This document shows positions 43,946-52,486 of a stretch of 64,000 nt of DNA, piece by piece. The translations under genes and the position numbers were made by a program. The DNA comes from Hyphococcus formosus (GTDB taxonomy: Bacteria > Pseudomonadota > Alphaproteobacteria > Caulobacterales > Parvularculaceae): assembly GCF_046736345.1 (NCBI RefSeq), contig NZ_CP157210.1, positions 558,001-622,000 on the forward strand, in the 5' to 3' direction. The notes beneath the pieces are model-generated. The model was not told where the DNA came from. It was given only the letters and a program-made list of their open reading frames with translations, and did no database searches. The stretch's first letter is position 1, and the number at the start of each line of letters is the position of its first letter.

Positions 43946-45334
43946 ATGAGTATTGATGTTCTGGTCGTCGACGATGAAGAAGACATTCGCGAACTCATTT
44001 CCGGCATTCTGGAAGATGAGGGCTTCAGCCCGCGAATGGCAGCGGATTCAAAATCGGCACTTGAGGCCGTTCACGACCGTTGCCCTTCATTGGTCATTCT
44101 CGACGTCTGGCTGCAAAACTCGGAGCTAGACGGGATCGAGATTCTCGAAGCGCTTAAAAAGCTTCATCCAGATCTGCCGGTCGTTATAATTTCCGGGCAC
44201 GGAACAATAGAGACCGCTGTCGCAGCCATCAAAAAGGGTGCGTATGACTTTGTTGAAAAGCCGTTCAACGCAGATCGCTTGATCCTCGCGGCGAACCGCG
44301 CGCTTGAGGCTGCGCGGCTGACCCGAGAGAATATCGAATTACGCGAGCGTGCGCCGGATTGGGGGCTGATCGGTTCGTCGAATGCGGTCTCGTCATTGCG
44401 CAATGTGATTGAGCGCGTTGCCGATGCTCGTTCCCGCGTATTGATCTCGGGTCCGCCCGGATCAGGCAAAGAAATGATAGCGCGGTTGTTACATACCCGC
44501 TCCAGCCGGCAAAACCGACCCTTTGTTGTTGTCAGTGCCGCCTCAATCGCCCCTGAGCGGATGGAGGAAGAGCTTTTCGGTACCGAAGGCGAAGATGGCC
44601 AGATGCGTATGGTCGGCCTGATGGAAAAGGCTCATGGCGGTACGTTGATGTTCGACGAAATCAGCGACATGCCGCTTGAAACCCAAGGCAAGATTTTGCG
44701 GGTCCTTGTCGAGCAGCGGTTCAAACGTGTCGGCGGACAAAAGCCCGTAGAGGTTGACGTACGGATTGTTTCAACGACCTCGGCAGATCTTTTGGAACTC
44801 GCAAGCGCCGGTAAATTCCGCGAGGACCTTTACCATCGCTTGAATGTTGTTTCGATCAATGCGCCGGGCCTTGACGAGCGCCGCGAAGACATTCCCGCTT
44901 TAGTGGCTTATTTTGTCGATCGCATTGCGAAGTCGTCTGGCTTGCCAAAACGACGTTTATCATCCGAAGCCTTGGCGGCGTTACAAGCCTGCGCATGGCC
45001 GGGAAATGTGCGTCAGCTCCGTAATGTGCTTGAGCGCACTCTAATTTTGATGGGCCGTGATGCGGAAATTGAAATCACTTGCGAACATTTGCCGACCGAA
45101 GTGATGGATTCGGGGCTCTCTATTCCTGCAGGTGAGGGGCTTGAGCAAATCATCACCCTGCCGCTACGGGATGCGCGCGAGCGGTTTGAGCGTGAATATC
45201 TGATTGCGCAGATTAATCGCTTCGGCGGGAATATTTCGCGGACGGCGGCCTTTATCGGCATGGAGCGTTCTGCGCTTCATCGAAAACTAAAAGCCCTTGG
45301 CGTAAACGGTCAGCCGCGCGTAGAAAGCGCCTGA
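43946..45334 (+). CDS. ntrX: response regulator NtrX
   Basis: Partner of NtrY. The 462-residue protein has a receiver with Asp53 (ILDVWLQ), an AAA+ domain with Walker A GPPGSGKE and Walker B GTLMFDEIS, and a Fis-type HTH at the C-terminus (ISRTAAFIGMERSALHRKLKALG). The sigma-54 contact loop GAFTGA is replaced by GEDGQMRMVG, consistent with NtrX proteins that do not act as sigma-54 activators. Start ATG 43946. Confidence 0.95.
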   Translation: MSIDVLVVDDEEDIRELISGILEDEGFSPRMAADSKSALEAVHDRCPSLVILDVWLQNSELDGIEILEALKKLHPDLPVVIISGHGTIETAVAAIKKGAYDFVEKPFNADRLILAANRALEAARLTRENIELRERAPDWGLIGSSNAVSSLRNVIERVADARSRVLISGPPGSGKEMIARLLHTRSSRQNRPFVVVSAASIAPERMEEELFGTEGEDGQMRMVGLMEKAHGGTLMFDEISDMPLETQGKILRVLVEQRFKRVGGQKPVEVDVRIVSTTSADLLELASAGKFREDLYHRLNVVSINAPGLDERREDIPALVAYFVDRIAKSSGLPKRRLSSEALAALQACAWPGNVRQLRNVLERTLILMGRDAEIEITCEHLPTEVMDSGLSIPAGEGLEQIITLPLRDARERFEREYLIAQINRFGGNISRTAAFIGMERSALHRKLKALGVNGQPRVESA

Positions 45335-45393
45335 TAACGAAACCGGTATGCGTTTCATCCCGCCTTGCGGGGCAGAAAAAGGATTGATTAGTC

Positions 45394-46767
45394 ATGCGCG
45401 TGATCGTTTGTGGTGCCGGCCGTGTTGGGGTCGGCATTGCGCGGCGGCTGTCGCGAGAGAACAATGAGGTAACAGTTGTCGATCAGTCGAAAGCGCTGAT
45501 CCGCAATGTGGCCGAGCGGCTTGATGTGCGCGGCGTCGTTGGTAATGGCGCTTATCCGGAAACACTCGAAGAGGCCGGTGCGCGCGAAGCCGATATGATC
45601 ATCGCAGTTACCTTTTCTGACGAAGTGAATATGGTCGCCTGTCAGATCGCGCATACGCTATTTAAGGTGCCGACCAAAATTGCGCGCATCAGGGCGCAAG
45701 GTTATCTTGATCCACGCTATTCCGATATTTTCTCCCGCAACCATTTGCCGATTGATGTTGTCATTTCGCCAGAGCGCGAAGTTTCAGAAGCGATCATTCA
45801 ACGCATGTCGACGCCGGGCGCGTTCGAGATCAAGTCCTTTGTGGATGGACGCATCTGGGCCGTTGGGGTCAAGTTGAGAGATGATTGCCCGATTGTGAAT
45901 ACGCCGCTTCGGCAGGTTGCTGAGCTGTTTCCCGATCTAAAAATCACAATTGTTGCCATCAAGCGCGGCGATAATATCTGGCGGGCTCATTCTGGCGATC
46001 AGTTGGAGCCCGGCGATCAGGTCTATTTCGTTTCTGACCGGCAGGATGTCACGCGCGCGCTTGAGATCATGGGCGAAGCCGCGCGTCAGGCACGCCGCGT
46101 CATCATCGTCGGCGGCGGCAATGTTGGGTTGTTCGTTGCCAAGGGGCTTGAAAAACTTGGCTCGATGAAGATCCGACTGATCGAGCGGGATCGGAAACGC
46201 GCGGAGCATATTGCCGAAGAACTCGAACGCACGATTGTTTTACAGGGCGACGGTCTTGATCGTAGCGTCCTGAGCGAAGCCGGTGTCGCCGATGCCGAAA
46301 CCGTGGTTTCGGTGACCGATAATGATCAGGCAAATATCCTGACATCGGTCGTTGCAAAACGCGAAGGGGCCCGTCGATCAATGGCCCTGATTAACGATCT
46401 TGATTACGGGCCGATAGCCGAATCCGTTGGTGTTGACCGGCATGTTGACCCGCGGTCGATTACGATTTCCACCATCCTCCAGCATATTCGGCGTGGGCGG
46501 ATTAAAGGCGTTTATTCGCTTTCTGACGGAGCGGCGGAATTGATCGACGCGATTGCGCTTGAGACTTCACCGTTGGTGAATAAGCCCCTGCGCGAGGCTA
46601 ATCTGCCAGAGGGCGTTATGATTGGCGCGGTTTTCCGCGACAACGAAGTGCAAATGCCGACCGGGGATACCATCATCAATGCGGGCGACCGCGTTGTTCT
46701 GTTATCGACCCGGGATAACGTAAAAGACGTGGAACAAATGTTCCGCGTCAGTATTGAATATTTCTGA
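45394..46767 (+). CDS. trkA: Trk potassium uptake NAD-binding subunit TrkA
   Basis: Peripheral cytoplasmic regulator of the TrkH K+ channel. The 457-residue protein has two RCK halves, each with an NAD-binding Rossmann loop (VCGAGRVGVGIARRL and VGGGNVGLFVAKGLEKLG) and a TrkA_C domain. It is downstream of ntrX, the conserved order in this class, and trkH follows 25 bp later. Confidence 0.95.
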   Translation: MRVIVCGAGRVGVGIARRLSRENNEVTVVDQSKALIRNVAERLDVRGVVGNGAYPETLEEAGAREADMIIAVTFSDEVNMVACQIAHTLFKVPTKIARIRAQGYLDPRYSDIFSRNHLPIDVVISPEREVSEAIIQRMSTPGAFEIKSFVDGRIWAVGVKLRDDCPIVNTPLRQVAELFPDLKITIVAIKRGDNIWRAHSGDQLEPGDQVYFVSDRQDVTRALEIMGEAARQARRVIIVGGGNVGLFVAKGLEKLGSMKIRLIERDRKRAEHIAEELERTIVLQGDGLDRSVLSEAGVADAETVVSVTDNDQANILTSVVAKREGARRSMALINDLDYGPIAESVGVDRHVDPRSITISTILQHIRRGRIKGVYSLSDGAAELIDAIALETSPLVNKPLREANLPEGVMIGAVFRDNEVQMPTGDTIINAGDRVVLLSTRDNVKDVEQMFRVSIEYF

Positions 46768-46792
46768 TTGCCCAAATGGCTAAGGCAAGCAC

Positions 46793-48184
46793 ATGGCTGT
46801 AGGAAATATCCTTCGCTCTTTCGCGGTGATGTTATTCGTCATCGCGATTGCGATGATAGCGCCAATGCTTTTGTCGCTTCTCGAAAATCAAGCGGCTACT
46901 GGCGCTTATGTCTATGGTGCTGTGGCTGCCGCACTTTGTGGCGGTGGGGCCTATGCGGCATCATTGGGAAAGAGGCCGCCGACGAGCTTTCGTGGTGCAC
47001 TGATCATTATCCTTTTGTGGTGGGCGGTGATACCGGTATTTGCCGCAATCCCATTTATGGGCGAGGGCCTCACTTTCACTGATGCTTATTTTGAGGCCGT
47101 GTCTGCGCTGACGACCACCGGGGCGTGGCTATCCAACGAAGCTGCATTTGCAAGCCACGCAAGGGCGCTTTGGCGCGCAGAACTTAGCTGGCTTGGCGGG
47201 CTTGCTTCGTTGGCGATTGCGGCGGCGATTTTTATTCGTCCTGCCTTTATCGGTATTGATACATTGCTGCCACCCTATTCGCGTGGTGATCGCGGTTCAC
47301 ATTTGCGCCCGTTGCGGAATGCGGTTGTCTCTTTTGTGGGGGTCTATTCGATTATGACCGTCGCAGCATTCTCTTTGATCGCGCTTGCCGGTGCGCCGAC
47401 GCTTGAAGCCATCATTCTTGCGATGACGACGGTTTCATCAAGTGGGTTTATTCCGAACTCAGAGGGGCTATCGGCCTATCCCACTGCGGTTCTGTTACCG
47501 ATTTTCGTATTCACGGTATTGGGCGGGGTTAATTTCATTCTGATCGCGCGGGTGATGAAGGGCGAAAGAGAACGCCTACGGGATATCGAAACAGGCGCTT
47601 ATTTCCTGATCGTTCTTTGGGCCGCGTTGTTATTCTGGGTGACGGCCGGGGCCGGGGATGTTGATCTGCTGATCCCACAGCTTTTCAATGCGGCTTCCCT
47701 CGTGACAACCAATGGCTATCTGATCGGGGAAGCGCCGCCGCTATTGGTTGCCCTTGTTACGGCGATTATTGGCGCGGCAGCGATTTCGACTGCCGGTGGC
47801 TTTAAGGTGCTGCGATGGCTTGTGATCATGCGCCGGGCCAACGAGGAAATCCAAAGGCTGATCAATCCGAGTGCGATCTTTGGTGAGCGTCAGGTCGCGA
47901 ATGAACTGGGCGTCTGGATCCATTTTCTTGTGTTCACCTTCACGCTTTCGGGATTGCTTCTTGCGGTCACATTGGCCGGCCATAATTTCGAACTTGCTGC
48001 GGCTGCTGCGACGGCTGCCCTAAGTAACGCCGGGCCATTAATAGGGCTTGCGAGTGGCGGTGCAGAGGGCTACGCGGTGTTTGAATCGCCGCTGCGGTGG
48101 TTATTGCTGGCAGGGATGATTTTGGGCCGCCTCGAAGCGGCTGTTGCTTTGGCGCTGATCAACCGCGCCTTTTGGAGATGGTAG
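46793..48184 (+). CDS. trkH: Trk potassium transporter membrane subunit TrkH
   Basis: A 463-residue integral membrane protein with about ten helices carrying the four pore-loop motifs of Trk/Ktr/HKT; visible ones are FEAVSALTTTGAWL, TTVSSSGFIPNSEG, LVTTNGYL and NAGPLIGLASGG. It conducts K+ with TrkA as gating partner, here encoded directly upstream. Start is ATG 46793. dat follows 7 bp after its stop. Confidence 0.93.
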   Translation: MAVGNILRSFAVMLFVIAIAMIAPMLLSLLENQAATGAYVYGAVAAALCGGGAYAASLGKRPPTSFRGALIIILLWWAVIPVFAAIPFMGEGLTFTDAYFEAVSALTTTGAWLSNEAAFASHARALWRAELSWLGGLASLAIAAAIFIRPAFIGIDTLLPPYSRGDRGSHLRPLRNAVVSFVGVYSIMTVAAFSLIALAGAPTLEAIILAMTTVSSSGFIPNSEGLSAYPTAVLLPIFVFTVLGGVNFILIARVMKGERERLRDIETGAYFLIVLWAALLFWVTAGAGDVDLLIPQLFNAASLVTTNGYLIGEAPPLLVALVTAIIGAAAISTAGGFKVLRWLVIMRRANEEIQRLINPSAIFGERQVANELGVWIHFLVFTFTLSGLLLAVTLAGHNFELAAAAATAALSNAGPLIGLASGGAEGYAVFESPLRWLLLAGMILGRLEAAVALALINRAFWRW

Positions 48185-48191
48185 GCAGAGG

Positions 48192-49043
48192 ATGTCTCGG
48201 ATTGCATATGTGAATGGTCAATATGTGCCGCATGGGTCGGCACAAATTCACGTAGAAGATCGTGGTTATCAGTTCGCTGATAGTGTCTACGAGGTCTGCC
48301 TCGTCGTCGATGGCAAGTTCTGGGATATTGATGGCCATCTGGCCCGGCTTCGTAGATCGCTCAGCGAACTTGATATCGAGATGCCGATGCCCGAAAGCGC
48401 ATTGCGGATCATTATGGAGAATGTCCGCAAGCGAAACCATCTTAAAAGCGCGCTTATCTATATGCAGGTCAGTCGCGGGGTGGCACCGCGCAATCACCTG
48501 TTTGCGAAGGGCCTGGTTCCGTCAGTAGTAATGACCGCCAAGCGGTTCGATCTCGATCAAAGCGATGAAAAGGCCGCAAAAGGGATCAGCATTGTTTCGC
48601 AGCCCGATATTCGTTGGGGACGCACCGACATCAAAACCACGGGGCTATTGGCCAATGCGATGGCGAAAAATGCGGCGCATGAAGTCGGAGCAGCCGAAGC
48701 GCTATTGGTCCGCGATGGATTTGTCACTGAATGTTCGTCGTCAAATGCGTGGATCATCACTAAAGATGGTGTTTTGGTTACCCATCCGAAAGATCACAAA
48801 ATTCTTGGCGGAATTACCCGGGCGACCGCGTTCGAATGTGCGCAAGAATTGCAGCTTTCGGTCATCGAGCGGCCCTTTACGTTGAACGAAGTCTTTGCGG
48901 CGAGGGAGGTATTTCTAACCTCGGCCTCGTCGATTGTTATGCCGGTCGTAACCGTCAATGGTCGCCAGATTGGCGACGGGGCACCCGGACCGATCACAAT
49001 TCGCCTTCGTGAAGCCTATAAAGCCAAGGCGAGAGCCCTTTGA
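48192..49043 (+). CDS. dat: D-amino-acid transaminase
   Basis: PLP-dependent class IV aminotransferase that makes D-amino acids such as D-alanine and D-glutamate for peptidoglycan. The 283-residue protein keeps the PLP lysine in the DIKTTGLLANAMAK motif and the fold IV PLP-phosphate loop EAAL.. with ECSSSNAWII and LGGITRATAFECA. Starts at ATG 48192, 7 bp after trkH. The same position in other alphaproteobacteria is held by dat between trkH and hfq. Confidence 0.92.
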   Translation: MSRIAYVNGQYVPHGSAQIHVEDRGYQFADSVYEVCLVVDGKFWDIDGHLARLRRSLSELDIEMPMPESALRIIMENVRKRNHLKSALIYMQVSRGVAPRNHLFAKGLVPSVVMTAKRFDLDQSDEKAAKGISIVSQPDIRWGRTDIKTTGLLANAMAKNAAHEVGAAEALLVRDGFVTECSSSNAWIITKDGVLVTHPKDHKILGGITRATAFECAQELQLSVIERPFTLNEVFAAREVFLTSASSIVMPVVTVNGRQIGDGAPGPITIRLREAYKAKARAL

Positions 49044-49196
49044 AATTGGGCCTCGGCGCTTGCAAACCCATGAAATCCTGCCGATTTTGAGCATATTTGA
49101 CGCTTATTCGCCTAAACAGGTTGCAAGCACCAGTTTTCCGGGCCAAAATGATTGTTGCGATGCAGCAAAGCCAACCGACTCGGAGAAGCGGGACCA

Positions 49197-49439
49197 ATGA
49201 GTGAAAAAAAACAAAACCTACAAGACACCTTCCTGAACCACGTCCGTAAAACAAAAATTCCCGTCACCATCTTTTTGGTCAATGGCGTGAAATTGCAGGG
49301 CATTGTAAGTTGGTTTGATAATTTCTGTGTGTTGTTGAAGCGTGATGGCCAGTCACAGCTGGTCTATAAGCATGCGATTTCGACCGTCATGCCACAAAGC
49401 CCGGTATCCCTTTGGGATGGTGATGACGACGCAGAATAG
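49197..49439 (+). CDS. hfq: RNA chaperone Hfq
   Basis: An 80-residue Sm-like ring protein that pairs small RNAs with mRNAs. Sm1 is VTIFLVNGVKLQGIVSWFDNF and Sm2 contains LVYKHAISTVMP. The C-terminus is short and acidic (DGDDDAE), as in alphaproteobacterial Hfq. The frame opens at 49152 but ATG 49197 gives the family start MSEKKQNLQDTFLN. hflX follows, as in most proteobacteria. Confidence 0.98.
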   Translation: MSEKKQNLQDTFLNHVRKTKIPVTIFLVNGVKLQGIVSWFDNFCVLLKRDGQSQLVYKHAISTVMPQSPVSLWDGDDDAE

Positions 49440-49547
49440 CGTCCCCGATTTTTGAAAAATCGTTCGCGATAATTCGCCCGCGCCATCGCGCGGCGCGGCT
49501 TCGTCGTGTTATAGCTATTCTTTCTTGTTTCGAATGCAGAGTTTGAT

Positions 49548-50903
49548 TTGTCAGAGTCCACGCTACCCGATCGTACAAATGCTATTGTCCTTCATCCGGC
49601 GCTCAAGGGCGGCGGCGGTGTTCGTGCGCCAGAAGCACGGCTTGAAGAAGCGGTTGGTCTGGCGGCGGCAATTGACCTCGATATTGTCACGTCTTTTGTC
49701 ATTCCTATAAATAGCCCAAATCCCGCGACGCTGATTGGCTCGGGGAAGGTCGAAGATATCGGCGCAATGCTTGATGCGCATGAGCCGCGACCGTCGCTCG
49801 TGATTGTCGATAGCGCGCTCTCGCCGGTTCAGCACCGAAATCTCGAAAAAGCATGGAATGCCAAGGTTCTTGATCGGACGGCCTTAATCCTCGAAATCTT
49901 CGGTGATCGGGCGCAAACTGCGGAAGGGCGCTTGCAGGTCGATCTGGCCCATCTTGATTACCAACGCTCTCGTCTTGTGCGGTCATGGACGCACCTTGAG
50001 CGGCAACGGGGTGGCGCGGGTTTTTTGGGCGGTCCCGGTGAACGCCAGATTGAATCGGACCGCCGTGCCCTTGACGACCGTATTGTTCGGCTAAAGCGCA
50101 AGCTCGATGAAGTAAGACGCACACGTACCTTGCAGCGCGCAAAGCGAAAACGTGCGCCGCATCCGGTGGTGGCGCTTGTCGGCTATACGAATGCCGGTAA
50201 ATCGACATTGTTCAACCACCTGACCAAATCAACGGTGATGGCGGAAGATTTGCTGTTCGCAACCCTGGACCCGACCATGCGCGCAATCGACCTGCCTTCC
50301 GGTATTCGCGTGATCTTATCCGACACGGTTGGTTTTATCTCCGATCTGCCGACGCAATTGGTCGCCGCTTTCCGTGCGACCCTTGAAGAGGTGTTAGAGG
50401 CCGACATCATTGTTCATGTTCGCGATATTGCCCACGAAGACACGGATGCGCAGCGCGCAGACGTATTAAGCGTGCTCGCGGAGTTGGGCGTGAAGGACGA
50501 TGACGAACGCCCGGTCATTGAAGCGCTCAACAAAATAGACCTCTTGCCCGAAGATGACCGTCTTGATGTGCAGGCAGTTGCGCGGCACAGCCAAGACAAT
50601 CCCGATACCGCCATCAGGGTTGCGATGTCAGCGCAAACCGGCGAAGGGGTTGAGCAGTTAATGATGCTGGTTGAGCGTTCGCTAACCGCACAGCATGATA
50701 CGATCACTGTTTTCATTCCGGCACCGATTGGCGCTGCGCGGGCATGGCTTCACGCCAGAGCGGATGTCATTGAAGAAACCGCAGATGGTGAGAATCTGAT
50801 ATTGGTGGTTCGTCTTTCCAAGAAAACCGAAGGGCAATTTTTCAAGCTTTATCCGAATGCGCAGGTCGCAACGGAAGAAGGAGCGTCCGTTAAGCGCGCA
50901 TGA
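49548..50903 (+). CDS. hflX: ribosome-associated GTPase HflX
   Basis: Splits stalled ribosomes under stress. The 451-residue protein has the N-terminal HflX domain, a coiled linker RRALDDRIVRLKRKLDEVRRTR, and a G domain with G1 GYTNAGKSTLFNHL, switch II DTVGFISDLP and G4 NKIDLL. The start is TTG 49548; the ATG at 49534 is in another frame and no in-frame ATG lies near. The gene overlaps the next one by 4 nt. hfq is 109 bp upstream. Confidence 0.94.
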   Translation: MSESTLPDRTNAIVLHPALKGGGGVRAPEARLEEAVGLAAAIDLDIVTSFVIPINSPNPATLIGSGKVEDIGAMLDAHEPRPSLVIVDSALSPVQHRNLEKAWNAKVLDRTALILEIFGDRAQTAEGRLQVDLAHLDYQRSRLVRSWTHLERQRGGAGFLGGPGERQIESDRRALDDRIVRLKRKLDEVRRTRTLQRAKRKRAPHPVVALVGYTNAGKSTLFNHLTKSTVMAEDLLFATLDPTMRAIDLPSGIRVILSDTVGFISDLPTQLVAAFRATLEEVLEADIIVHVRDIAHEDTDAQRADVLSVLAELGVKDDDERPVIEALNKIDLLPEDDRLDVQAVARHSQDNPDTAIRVAMSAQTGEGVEQLMMLVERSLTAQHDTITVFIPAPIGAARAWLHARADVIEETADGENLILVVRLSKKTEGQFFKLYPNAQVATEEGASVKRA

Positions 50904-51703
50904 TTATCGATCCGTACAAAGTAGAAGCTATCATCGCCGAAATCGCCGAGGAGGAAATTTCCTCGCGCTTTGGCGTTCTCAAAGACAGCGATGTGTCAAC
51001 AAAATCAGGCCCAAATGATTTTGTAACCGCAGCGGATCAGGCGGCGGAAGAGCGCCTTGAACGCGCGCTTAAAGATCTGTATCCGGCAGCTTCGTTTATA
51101 GGCGAGGAAGCTGCGGCAGAAGATCCGGAATTGGTAAACCGGCTTGAGCACGAGCGCGGCGCATTCTGGATTGTTGATCCGCTGGATGGCACCCGAAACT
51201 TCGTTCAAAAGCGCGAAGAGTTTGGTTCAATCGTCGCGCTTATTGAAAATGGCGAAACCCGGCAAGGGTGGATATATGCTATTCCGGAAAAGGCATTTGC
51301 CACGGGATCGCTCGGCGATGGTGTGACATGGCAAAATGAGCAACTTGGACCAGTTTCGAAAACCGGGGACGTCCCTGTCGGGTATCGTTCAATCGGCAGT
51401 CTGGCACCCCAGTGGCAAGACAAGTTAGTACCGGCTTTGCGGGATAAATTTGAAACCGGGCCTGCGCGTTGCTCCGCATACGCTTATATTAACTTGGTCC
51501 AGGGATTGCGTGACTTTGCGCTCTATTCGCGGGTTCATCCGTGGGATCATGCGGCGGGCGTAATGATGTTAAATGAACTCGGTGGGCGTGTTGCCTATCT
51601 CGATGATTTGTCGCCCTATCGGCCACAAATGACGGTGGGGCGTCCGTTATTGGGTGCTGGTAATATCTCGAACTGGGAACGAATTCGCGCCGCTTTGTCG
51701 TAA
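50900..51703 (+). CDS. hisN: inositol-monophosphatase family protein, likely histidinol phosphatase
   Basis: A 267-residue Mg-dependent phosphatase. Metal-site motifs are GEEAAAED, WIVDPLDGTRNFV and HPWDHAAGVMMLNELGG. The HisN branch removes phosphate from histidinol phosphate; other members act on inositol or 3'-phosphoadenosine phosphate. Translation is coupled to hflX by a 4-nt overlap. The exact substrate is inference from the family and common annotation. Confidence 0.82.
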   Translation: MIIDPYKVEAIIAEIAEEEISSRFGVLKDSDVSTKSGPNDFVTAADQAAEERLERALKDLYPAASFIGEEAAAEDPELVNRLEHERGAFWIVDPLDGTRNFVQKREEFGSIVALIENGETRQGWIYAIPEKAFATGSLGDGVTWQNEQLGPVSKTGDVPVGYRSIGSLAPQWQDKLVPALRDKFETGPARCSAYAYINLVQGLRDFALYSRVHPWDHAAGVMMLNELGGRVAYLDDLSPYRPQMTVGRPLLGAGNISNWERIRAALS

Positions 51704-51843
51704 TACAGAACAGTTCTAGTAATGGTTGTTTTTTATGGTTAATTTCGCGTCTTAAATTTTAGAAGTAACCATAACTAATTATTGACCATTTTACCAAATT
51801 CCATGTAATTACAACGCATATGCAGCAATGGGAAGTGTGAAGT

Positions 51844-52431
51844 ATGCGTTCAATTTTTACGATGATGATCGCCGCTGCCGGAACGGTAATCGGCGCGTTG
51901 GCAATGCCAACGGCGGCAAATGCGGCAACAATAACAGTAAATGGCGACACAACAGGTGCTCCAACATGGAACCGGCCATTTAATCTTGCGGGGAACTTAT
52001 CCGGCACTGGAACGGATACGCCATATGATGTGATTGCATTCAGTGTCGACACCACGGGCGATTATGAATTTGAAATTACTTCTGCAAATTTCGACACTTA
52101 TATTTTTCTATACGATGAAGCGGGCTTTGATCCGATGAACCAAAGTCTCGGCCTTCAGGCACTCGACGATGATGGTGGTGCGGGCCTTTTATCGCTTATT
52201 ACCGATGCGAACGGCGATAATGCAACGCTGACGGCAAATCTTGTTTATTACATTGTCGTATCTGGCTTTTCGAACAGTGCATTCGGCACATATGCACTGG
52301 AAATTCGCGGCAATGGGAATGTCTCTCTGGGCGCGACTGAAGTTCCGCTTCCGGCGGCACTTCCGCTATTCCTCGCAGGTGTTGCAGGGATTGGTGCTGT
52401 TGGTCGTCGCCGTAAGGCAAAAGCCGCATAA
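51844..52431 (+). CDS. secreted PPC-like protein with VPLPA-CTERM sorting signal
   Basis: A 195-residue protein. Signal peptide MRSIFTMMIAAAGTVIGALAMPTAANAA, then a beta-rich domain like bacterial pre-peptidase C-terminal (PPC) domains (YEFEITSANFDTYIFLYDEAGFDP, then ANLVYYIVVSGFSNSAFGTYALEI). The C-terminus has VPLPAALPLFLAGVAG then GAVGRRRKAKAA: the VPLPA motif, a membrane helix and a basic tail, the sorting signal recognised by exosortase-type enzymes of alphaproteobacteria. No exosortase is in this window. It is isolated between hisN and cysNC. A strong terminator follows. Confidence 0.85.
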   Translation: MRSIFTMMIAAAGTVIGALAMPTAANAATITVNGDTTGAPTWNRPFNLAGNLSGTGTDTPYDVIAFSVDTTGDYEFEITSANFDTYIFLYDEAGFDPMNQSLGLQALDDDGGAGLLSLITDANGDNATLTANLVYYIVVSGFSNSAFGTYALEIRGNGNVSLGATEVPLPAALPLFLAGVAGIGAVGRRRKAKAA

Positions 52432-52450
52432 ACAATCGGCATACGAATTT

Positions 52451-52486
52451 AAAACCGGCCTCGCATTGCGATGGCCGGTTTTTTTT
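52451..52486 (+). terminator. intrinsic terminator after the VPLPA-CTERM gene
   Basis: AAAACCGGCC (52451-52460) pairs with GGCCGGTTTT (52473-52482), with an inner TCGC/GCGA extension around ATT and one bulged T, followed by TTTT. It overlaps the 3' end of cysNC on the opposite strand. Confidence 0.93.

Noticed and set aside
49534..49547. ATG at 49534 as the hflX start
   Set aside because: It is out of frame with the HflX reading frame; TTG 49548 is the available start.
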